Shown: piece after piece, positions 55,454-64,000 of the stretch | Layout: each line of letters starts with the position of its first letter | Numbering within the stretch: position 1 is the first letter of the stretch | From: Wolfiporia cocos | Taxonomy: Eukaryota; Basidiomycota; Agaricomycetes; Polyporales; Phaeolaceae | NCBI GenBank assembly: GCA_029448655.1 | Contig: JACCLO010000021.1 | Span: forward strand, 124,001 to 188,000 | DNA length: 64,000 bases | Direction of reading: 5' to 3' | The notes under the pieces: model-generated | Seen by the model: only the letters and a program-made list of their open reading frames with translations | Database searches by the model: none | What the model was told of the DNA's origin: nothing | Position numbers and translations under genes: made by a program

Positions 55454-56109
55454 TGTAATTACTTTTACAACCCGCGCTCTCCCCACATGGCCAGCGCTCG
55501 CTTCAGGCCCCAACTCAGGAATTAAAAGTCACGCGCGACGTACGTAATGTGGCAATAACTCGCGAAGCGCCCGCAAGTTGTGCTGATCCACCAAACTCAT
55601 CTGTGTAGTATTGACGGGCAAAGTACTGAAAATGTTCTTGAGCATCTGATCTTCCCAGTCAGAACTCTAGAGTAGTCAAGGTGTTCCATAAACATGCCGG
55701 CACTTGCAATCATAACTCTGACAATCTTGGCTTACTCGAGCTGGCTGTCCAGAACTGGTACAAGAATGCGACTTCTGAATCTGTCCCAGGCAATTGGCTT
55801 CATAGAGTGCGACGGCGAATGATACAGTTAGTAACACCAAATTACGGTGTCTAAGGCCTCGATGCGTGCGGTCCAGGGTGGCCAGCATTCCCTTGGTGTG
55901 TCTGTAGATCCGATCTACGTGAATTGTGAAGTTCTCCCGCACTAATAGAGTGATCGCGATCTGTGCGCGCATCTGATTCACAGACCTCTCCAATTATTGC
56001 GACATGAGCTACCTTGCTGGTCTCTGCATGGATCTCTTTGTAAGTTACCCACTGCCGGTATAATTACAATCGCTCTGGTACACATCGCTCAATCCCCTTG
56101 TGACCCGAA
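55454..56109 (+). promoter_or_regulatory. Duplicated promoter block of copy C
   Basis: From about 55640 the sequence is a diverged copy of the region upstream of copy B. The closest part is 55790-56109. TATA-like GGTATAAT is at 56057-56064, about 50 bp before the ATG. The first 180 bp hold nothing recognisable. Confidence 0.55.
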
Positions 56110-59100
56110 ATGTCGAGATCCTCGCCTTCCAGACGACAAACGACTCCAGCCTGGCTAACCTCGATCCTGCCTAGCTTCTGGCAGGACAGTAGTGCTCTCT
56201 CTGAGCCCAAGAGCTCGCCACGCCAGGCGTCACCCCGCTCCGGCTCTGGTACGGCTTTGCGTTTGTGTATCCTGTTTTGCCGCTCACGTAGGCTCCAATG
56301 ACAGAGTCCTTTTCAGATGGTCCATATAGCACCCCCATCGAGAGTCCAAGGAGTTCAGTGCTTTCCCTCCCAGATAGCATATCCAAGGATGATGCCAAAG
56401 CTATGGGAGAGCTGCAGCAGAAAGTAAATTACCTATCCTCTCAGTTCTGCATGTAATTTAACGGTCAATAGCTAGAAGAGGCGCAAACAACGCTGAAACA
56501 CAAGACAGAAGAGACCTCCACGCTCACGGAGCGTTTACGTGAGCTGGAGGCCTCGTTGCTCGAAGCACATACGGAAACACAAACGGCGAAAAGCACACTT
56601 CAGGCACAGTTTGAGACGAGTGCGCAGGCGCACGTGGACGAAGCACGGGCGGCGATCAAGGCAAGCGTTGAAGCTGCGTGCGGTGCATTAGATCGTCGTG
56701 CCGAGGACCTATTTGCCACTTTTCAGATGACCCAGGCAGCGCTGCAGTCGGAACAGACCGCACGGAGGACGATCGTAAGGCGGCACGCAATACTGCATGT
56801 TCGCACCGCCCTGCTGCTGAAAGGGTTACAAGATGAACGCATGCGCAAGCGGTCACTGCTGTGCACAGTATATCAAGAGGTAGGAATGCTTCTTATGAAA
56901 TCAAACTGAAGTTGTTTCTGATGCACACCGGTTTAGCTGGACAGCAGTAAAGCCATCATACTTGATCGAGATCAAACTATAGCTGCATTGCACGCCCGTC
57001 TTCAATCGTTCGAATCGGACATCTCTGCATTAGAGGAACGGCTGCAAGCTCTTCTCGATTCAAATTCTGTAGAGCTCTCTGTCGAGCGCGCCGCTCGAGA
57101 TGAGATCGCTCAGGCGCTAGAGGCATCTCAGGAAGTACGCCAACAACTCGAGCATGCTCTCGAGATAAGAAATATGGAGCTCGCCGATGAGCATGTCGCT
57201 AGGCAAGACACCCTGCACGCTCTCGAGGCGAAAACCGCAAAGCTCACATCGGAGCGCGCCGCTCGCGAAGGGGCGGCGCAGGCGCTCGAGATCAAGGGTG
57301 CCGAGCTCGTGGCAGAACGCGATGCATACAAACAGTCTGCCGATGAGCTGGACATGGCTCGATGCGCGACGCAGCAGCTCGAAGCGGCACTGAAGTCCGA
57401 ACGCGCCTCTCGTGTAGATACGGCACGGGCGGTCGAAATCGAGCATACCGCACATGCAGAGACCGCATGCGCACTCGAAGCGCGGATTGTGGAACTGGCG
57501 GCCGAGTGCGATGGCAGGACAGAGGCTCTTCGGGAACTCGAGGCAGCACTCAATGCGAGCGCTGCAGAGCTCAACGCCGAACGTGACAGCCGCGATAACA
57601 TCTCGCGCTCGCTCGAGACGAGGACCGCCCAGCTCACAGCTGAGCGCGACGCCCCCCAGCACGCCATTCAAGAACTTGACGCGGTCCGAGTGTCTCATCG
57701 GGAATTCGAGGAAGCTCTTACCTCCAAAAGCGCGGAGCTTGAAGCCGAGCGTACGGTGCGCGAGGAAACAGCTCGTGCTCTCGAAGATAGGACAGCAGAG
57801 CTTGCAGGGGAACGTCAAGCCAAGGAACAAATTGCTTTATTCCTGGGCGCTGCTTTGAACACTTGCCGGAAGCTCGAGGAGGCACTCAGTACCAAGGATG
57901 GAGAGCTCGCTGCCGAACACGTCGCCCGCACGGAAGCCATACAGGCGCTACATGCGAAAGATTCTGAGCTCGCAGCTGAGCGCTCCTCACATGAAGAGAC
58001 GACTAGAGCTCTCGATGTGGCGCAACAAGCACCCATTCAACCGAAAGAGAAGGTTGAATCCGTAACCACAGAGCTAGCAGCTTTGCGATCGACCTATGAC
58101 GAGCTCGCTCAATCGCTGAAGTCGAAGTCTTCAGAGTTGGATGCGGAGCGCGACTCCCATTTGGTGGTCGCTGAGGCGCTCAAGATGAGGGACGCAGAAC
58201 TTGCAGCTGCACGCTCTTCTTATGAAGAGACGACTCGAGCGCTCGATGCGGCACAACAAGCACTCGTTCAGCTGGAAGAGCGACTTGTGTCCGAGTCCGC
58301 CGAGCTGGAAGCATTGCGCATGTCCTTCAACGAGCTTGTCCAATCGCTCAAGACGAGAGATATGGAGCTAGAGGCCGAGCGTTCCTCCCACTTGGCTATC
58401 ATCGAAGAGCTCACGATGACGGCTGGGCGCTCTTCCCATGAAGAGACAAATCGGTCGGCCGGTGTGGCGCAGCAACCACGCATCCGGCTGCAAGAAAAGG
58501 TCGAATACGTATCCGCTGAGCTGGTAACGACCTGTGACGAGCTCGCTCTATCGCTCAAGTCGAAGGCTACGGAGTTGGACGCCGAGCGTAACTCCCATTT
58601 GGCGGTCGCCGAGGCACTCCAGATGAAGAATGCAGAGCTCACAGCCGAGCGTCTCTCTCATCAGGAGACCGCCCAGGCACTGGATGCGGCGAGACTAGCA
58701 CACACCCAGGTCGAGGATGCGCTCTCAGCCAAGTCTACAGAGCTGGAGACCAAGGAGCAGTCTCTGCTCGACGCACTCCGCGCATTGGAGGCGAAAGCCG
58801 CCGAGCTCGCAAAGGAGCGTGATGCCCGGGCGCAGATCGCGCAAGCACACAAGGAGGCCCAGGAGAAGTTCCAGCAGCTCGGCGATACATTCCAGTCGCA
58901 GTCTGCGGAGCTCGCTGCGGAGCGTACGCGGCGGTCGGAAACCGTCAAAGCGCTTGAAGCTGCACACGCACAAGCCTCGAAGGATGCCGCTGCAAGGGCG
59001 AAGGAACCCGATGGCTTGAAATCTCTCCTCGAGGACATGAAGGCTAAGGTCGCCTCACTTAGTGCAGATAAAGAGTATGCCTCGAAACGCTTACATGAAG

Positions 59101-59570
59101 TCGAGCTCCGGCTATCAATCGCCAACCAAGAGCGGGAGCAGGTCGAGGTGGAGAAGAAGAGAGTCTCGGACCAGCTCTGGGGACTGAAGACTCGCGTTCA
59201 CACCTCTGTCGATGCGATCCGACGAGCTGTGAGCGAGATAGAGCTTCTTGCACAGCGTGCAGCAAGGTCGGGCTCCTCCTATAATCCTCGCGAGAAGGCG
59301 CAACCTGAGGGCACACTGGACGTTGGAGCCATCGTGGCCGGTCTATCTCAGCTAGTTCTCCGCGTCAACAGCGCTAAAGAGACTATCGCACGTATCCTCA
59401 CCGACAAGGAGAATCAGACTTCAACGGTTCGCGCGATGCAGTCGCAACTATCGCAGGCACTACGTAGCAAGGAGAAGGCGGAACGTGACTGTTCTACAGC
59501 GACCGAACAAATCAGGAACCTCGAGCAACGTCTTCTGGCTGCTAGGAGGTTATCTTCGAAAGGGACATAG
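56110..59570 (+). CDS. Coiled-coil family protein, copy C (1099 aa, C-terminus lost)
   Basis: Model: 56110-56248, 56305-56423, 56472-56879, 56937-59570; introns 56, 48 and 57 nt, total 3300 nt in frame. Exon positions and phases are the same as in copy B. Exon 1 is more diverged (RRQTTPAWLTSILPSFW), so the RPSLL motif is degraded. Exon 3 ends HAILHVRTALLLKGL. Exon 4 has fewer 21-residue units than B: a block of about 80 residues near the start is missing. The frame ends ARRLSSKGT after a two-base difference from B near 59545. DNA beyond the stop still resembles the coding end of B (see 59571-59800). Function unknown. Confidence 0.72.
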
Positions 59571-59800
59571 AGGCGGAGCGATTTCGCGCGACGACAGCTG
59601 AAAGACTCAGTGAGACGTACAAAAAGTCTAAACGAGACCTCCGCACGAGACTTGCAGCGGCTCGTGAGGAGTCTGAGGAGCTCGAGCGGGTCGTAGTTCG
59701 CATTGAAGCAGAGAAGCACTACGAAACTTAGCAACTCATTTGGCTCGTTGCTCTATGCTCTTGGTGGAGGTGAAGATCTTATCCTCTCGATGATTCTCAT
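59571..59800 (+). pseudogene. Decayed C-terminal coding remnant of copy C
   Basis: Past the stop the sequence still matches copy B's last coding part, ending with codons for a SFGSLLYALGGGED-like peptide in another frame. It shows that the stop at 59568-59570 is a truncation and not the ancestral end. Confidence 0.65.
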
Positions 59801-59979
59801 GAGGTTGATTCTTTGCGTAGATTCAAGCGCCGAGGATCACGTATTCTCACCGATCAGACGGTATACCACCAGTGCTACCCCGCCGTCGGCCGAGACGGAT
59901 GCCCCATTTGCTTATGCGGCTATTGGAAGATAGCCATGAGATGCTTTACCAGCGCAGATAACCCATGAACATTGAATAT

Positions 59980-60299
59980 CACGCTGAGGTCCAAAAGACC
60001 CAACGGGTGAATGATGTGGTTAGGAACATGAAATCACGGTGTGTAGGGCCTCAATGTATGCGGTCCAGAGTGACCAGCATTCCCTTGATGTGTCTCCGTA
60101 GATCCGTGAAATGAGATGTTCTCCCGCACCAATAGAGTGATCGCGATATGAGCGCGCATTTGGTCAACAGACCTCACCAAGTACTGCGACACGCGTTACC
60201 TTGCTGTTCTCTGCATGGATATCTTTGTGTATTATTCACTGCTCCTATCACTACAGTCTCCCTGATGCACGTCGCGCAATCCTCCGCTGCAAACACGAG
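59980..60299 (+). promoter_or_regulatory. Duplicated promoter block of copy D
   Basis: Close copy of 48690-49021. The TATA position reads CTATCAC (about 60246) where B has CTTATAAC and C has GGTATAAT, so the core promoter may be weakened. Confidence 0.5.
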
Positions 60300-63293
60300 A
60301 TGTCGAAACCCCCGACTTCCATACGACAAACGATGCCAGCCCGGCGTCCGTCGCTGCTGGCGCGCTTTCAAGACAGTAGTCCATTATGGCTTAAAAGCTC
60401 GCTAAGTCAGGCGTCACTTGACTCCGTCTCCGGTACGGCATTGTAGTTGTCCAGCTTGTTTCGCCGCTCACGAAGGCTCCAGTGTCAGAGATTCCCTCTA
60501 ATGGCTCAGATGGTACCCTCAATGAGAGTCCGAGGAGTTCAGTGCTTTCCCTCCCAGATAGCATATCCAAGGGCGATGCCAAAACTACGGAAGAGCTACG
60601 GAGGAAGGTAAATTATCTGTCCTCTCTCCGCGTTCCGCATACGATTTGACGGTCAATAGCTCGAAGAGGCGCAAACATCACTGAGATCCAAGAAGAAAGA
60701 GGCCTCCGCGCTCAAGGAACGTGTACGCAAGCTGGAGACCTCGTTGCTCGAAGCACGTACGGAGACGGAAACGGCGAAGAACACACTCCAGGCACAGTTT
60801 GAGACGAGTCTCGCCACTGCGAAGGCGCACGTGGAGGAAGCGCGGGCGGCGATCAAGGCGAATGAAGCTGCGTGCGGTGCATTAGATTGTCGTGTCAAGG
60901 ACCTGTCCGCCACGCTCCAGACGACCCAGGCAGCGCTGCAGTCAGAACAGACCGCACGTAGGACGATCGTAAGGCGGCACGCAGTACTGCATGTCCGCAC
61001 CGCCCTGCTGCTGAAAGGGCTGCAAGATGAGCGCAAGCGCAAGAGGTCACTGCTATGGACAATCTGTCAAGAGGTAAGAATGCTTCTTATTACATTAAAC
61101 TGAAGCCGTTTCTGATGCACACTGGTTTAGCTGCCCAGCCGTAAAGCCACCATACTTGACCGAGATCAGACTATAGCTGCGTTGCACACCCGTATCCCAT
61201 CGTCCGAATCGGACGCTTCCGCACCAGAGGAGCGGCTGCAAGCTCTGCAAGCCTCTCTCGACTCGCAGTCTGCGGAGCTCTCTGCCGCCTGCGCCGCTCG
61301 CGATGAGCTTTCCCAGACGCTCCAACAACTCGAGCACGCTCTCGAGATGAGAACTAGGGAGCTCGCCGATGAACGCGCTGGTCACGAAGCGGCCTCACGG
61401 GCGCTTGCGACTAGAGATGCCGAGCTCGCAGATGGGCGTGCTGCCAGGCAAGACACCCTTCATGTACTCGAGGCGAAAGCTGCAGAGCTCACATTGGAGC
61501 GCGCCGCTCGCGAGGGTGCGGCGCAGGCGCTCAAAATCAAGGATGCCGAGCTCGCGGCAGAGCGCGATGCCCACAAGCAGTCTGCGGATGAATTGGACAT
61601 GACTCGATACGCAGTGCAGCAGCTCGAGGCGGCAGGGTCCGAAGGAGCCTCTCGTGTAGATACAGCGCAAGCACTCGGTTCCAGGCGTACGGCACATGCA
61701 GAAACCGCACGCGCACTCGAAGTGCGGAGTGCGCAACTAGCGACCGAGCGCGATGGCAAGACAGAGGCTCTTCGGGAGCTCGATGCGGCTCGAGATGCAT
61801 GTTGTCGGCTCGATGCGAGCGCTACAGAGCTCATCGCCGAACGTGACAGCCGCGAAAATATCAATATCTCGCGCTCGCTCGAGACGAGGACCACCCAGCT
61901 CGCAGCTGAGCGCGCCTCACATGAAGAGACAAGTCGAGCGCTTGATGTGGCGCAACAAGCACGCATGCAGCTAGAGGAGAAGGCAGAATCCGTGTCCGCC
62001 GGAATAACAGCCTTGCGCTCAACCCGTGACGAGCTTGTGCAATCGCTGAAGTTGAAGTCCTCAGAGTTGGATGCGGAGCGCGACTCCCATTTGGCAGTCG
62101 CTGAGGCGCTCAAGATGAGGGACGCAGAACTTGCAGCTGCACGCTCCTCTTATGAAGAGACGACTAGAGAGCTCGCTGTGGCGCAACAAGCACGCATATG
62201 GCTGCAAGAGAAGGTTGAATCCGTGTCCGCCGAGCTAGCAACCTTGCAATCGACCTGTGACGAGCTCGCTCAATCGCTCAAGTCAACGTCTTCGGAGTTG
62301 GATACTGAGCGCGACTCCCATTTGGGGGTCGCCGAGGCACTCCAGACGAAGGATGCAGAGCTCACAGCCGAGCGTCTCTCGCATCAGGAGACCGCCCGGG
62401 CATTGGATGCAGCGAGACTAGCATACAACCAGGTCGAGGATGCGCTGTCAGTCAAGTCTACAGAGCTGGAGACCAAGGAACAGTCTCTGCTCGACGCACT
62501 CCGCGCATTGGAGGCGAAAGCCGCCGAGCTCGCAAAGGAGCGTGATGCCCGGGCGCAGATTGCTCAAGCGCACAAGGAGGCCCAAGAGAAACTCCAGCAG
62601 CTCGGCGACACATTCCAAGCGGAGTCTGCCGAGCTCGCTGCGGAGCGTACGCGGCGGTTGGAGACCGTCAAAGCGCTCGAAGCTGCACACGCACAAGCCT
62701 CGAAGGATGCCGCTGCAAGGGCGAAGGAACTCGATGGCCTGAAGTCTATCCTTGAGAGCACGCATGCCAAGGTCGCCTCACTTAGTGCGGATAAGGAGTA
62801 CGCGTCAAAACGCTTACATGAAGTCGAGCTCCGGCTATCAATCGCCAACCAAGAGCGGGAGCAGGTCGAGGTGGAGAAGAAGAGAGTCTCGGACCAGCTC
62901 TGGGGACTGAAGACTCGCGTTCACACCTCTGTCGATGCGATCCGACGAGCTGTGAGCGAGATAGAGCTTCTTGCGCAGCGTGCAGCAAGGTCGGGCTCCT
63001 CCTATAATCCTCGCGAGAAGGCGCAACCTGAGGGCACACTGGACGTTGGAGCCATCGTGGCCGGTCTATCTCAGCTAGTTCTCCGCGTCAACAGCGCTAA
63101 AGAGACTATCGCACGTATCCTCACCGACAAGGAGAATCAGACTTCAACGGTTCGCGCGATGCAGTCGCAACTATCGCAGGCACTACGTAGCAAGGAGAAG
63201 GCAGAGCGCGATTGCTCTACAGCGACAGAACAAATCAGGAACCTCGAGCAGCGTCTTCTGGCTGCTAGGAGGTTATCTTCGAAAGGGACGTAG
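60300..63293 (+). CDS. Coiled-coil family protein, copy D (942 aa, C-terminus lost)
   Basis: Model: 60300-60432, 60489-60607, 60660-61073, 61131-63293; introns 56, 52 and 57 nt, total 2829 nt in frame. Exons 1-3 are close to copy B (MPARRPSLLARFQDS; ESPRSSVLSLPDSIS; HAVLHVRTALLLKGL). Exon 4 lacks about 130 residues of repeats compared with B: RTTQLAAERAS joins straight to HEETSRALDVAQQ. The C-terminal region (about 62810-63200) is almost identical to copy C, including the same frameshift and end ARRLSSKGT. This points to gene conversion or descent from C for the 3' part and from B for the 5' part. Function unknown. Confidence 0.72.
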
Positions 63294-64000
63294 AGGCGGA
63301 GCGCGATGACAGCTGAAAGACTCAGCTAGATGTTCAAGAAGAGCTCCGCGAGAGATTTGACAGTGTGTTCAAGGAGCTTCTAGAGGCTAATCCGAACACT
63401 CCATACGAGAACAACGGGGCGAGAGCGCGCACGTTCGGCTGTAAGTAGCGAATGATAATCCTCAGTACGTGCTCTAGAGAGAGAGAGCAAGACTGTATAT
63501 ATTCTGGCATACCTGTAAATAGCGATCGGAGATCTTTGCAATATGTAGACTACGACTAATACAGTGCACAACATGCAGTGCCTAAGGCATGGCATACCAC
63601 TCACCTTCAGTACGTGCTCGAGAGAGAGCAAGACTGAGAGTACAGAAAACGGGCAGGGCACTATATGCGAGCAGCGGCGAAAGGAGGCTAACGCTGTTAC
63701 GGGAAAGGTAGTTACGGGTACAGTAACGGCAAGGCGGCAGGGTAAACGAGTAATGTAAGGGGCACATCACGCAGCACGGCGCGGCGCGTAAGATAACACG
63801 GGTATAGTCGGACTACGCACGGATTGTGTGCTCCAATATTAATAGTCCGCATTTCCAGGGGATCGTACGTCGCATTGAACAGCAGATGGCACTCACTTCA
63901 CAAAACCAGCCCATTTAGCGCATAGCTCTCAACTACTCCCAATGAAGATAAGTCCTCGATTTGATAGTCCAGTTACAAACAAGGTTCTGTCCTATCCACT
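63294..64000 (+). pseudogene. Decayed C-terminal remnant of copy D, split by an insert
   Basis: 63294-63398 matches copy B coding (KELLEAN region), then about 455 bp of unrelated DNA (63399-63853). The match resumes at GGGGATCGTACGTCGCATTG (63857) and runs to the window end. The insert contains a direct repeat of CAGTACGTGCTC...GAGAGAGCAAGACTG (about 63460 and 63606). No target duplication was found. Confidence 0.5.

Noticed and set aside
59545..59565. Reading the C and D frameshift as a tiny GT-AG intron
   Set aside because: It would be about 14 nt, far below the 48-57 nt introns of these genes.

Overview
The window is fungal nuclear DNA, most likely from an Agaricomycotina basidiomycete. 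The support is a nine-exon gene for the COPII cargo protein Erv46/ERGIC3, spliced with very short GT-AG introns (about 45-75 nt), together with chromodomain-bearing Ty3/gypsy retrotransposons and Helitron-like repeats. The genus cannot be fixed from the sequence alone.

Left part (1-34688) is a transposon graveyard. Element 1 (1-6871) is a Ty3/gypsy element missing its 5' end. Its gag and pol are joined by a candidate -1 frameshift site, and its pol ends in a chromodomain and a dUTPase. A Helitron-like repeat cluster with 22-bp palindromic minisatellites follows (about 6990-9885). Next come E-box-like CACTTG/CAAGTG arrays split by two solo LTRs (10305-11404 and 11447-12025). Element 2 (12682-34683, target duplication CATCA) carries a dUTPase between gag and protease. 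A solo LTR sits in its 5' LTR, and all of element 3 (21850-34607, duplication GTAGC) sits in its 3' LTR. Element 3 is a relative of element 1 with an extra 312-aa ORF in front of gag. It is interrupted by four further solo LTRs in gag, pol and its 3' LTR, one of which contains another. In all, eight solo LTRs and two full elements have matching 5-bp target duplications, and nesting reaches four levels.

Right part (34689-64000) is a gene region built around a local family of six related coiled-coil genes. Two are on the minus strand (35896-37626 and 39073-40785). Four are on the plus strand (45604-48033, 49022-53053, 56110-59570 and 60300-63293). The single ERV46 gene (41699-43639, minus) lies between the two sets. 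The spliced models stay in frame (533, 467, 757, 1288, 1099 and 942 aa) and most share intron positions and short motifs. The last three are recent tandem copies that include their promoters. They differ in the number of 21-residue repeats, and the last two share a frameshift that removes the C-terminus. Two family members end in CaaX-like tetrapeptides. I do not recognise this family; it is the best candidate here for something undescribed.

The genes do not form a pathway. The retroelement genes provide capsid, protease, reverse transcriptase, RNase H, integrase and dUTPase for copying their own element, and all three elements carry stops or insertions. ERV46 serves ER-Golgi transport. The coiled-coil family has no assigned role.
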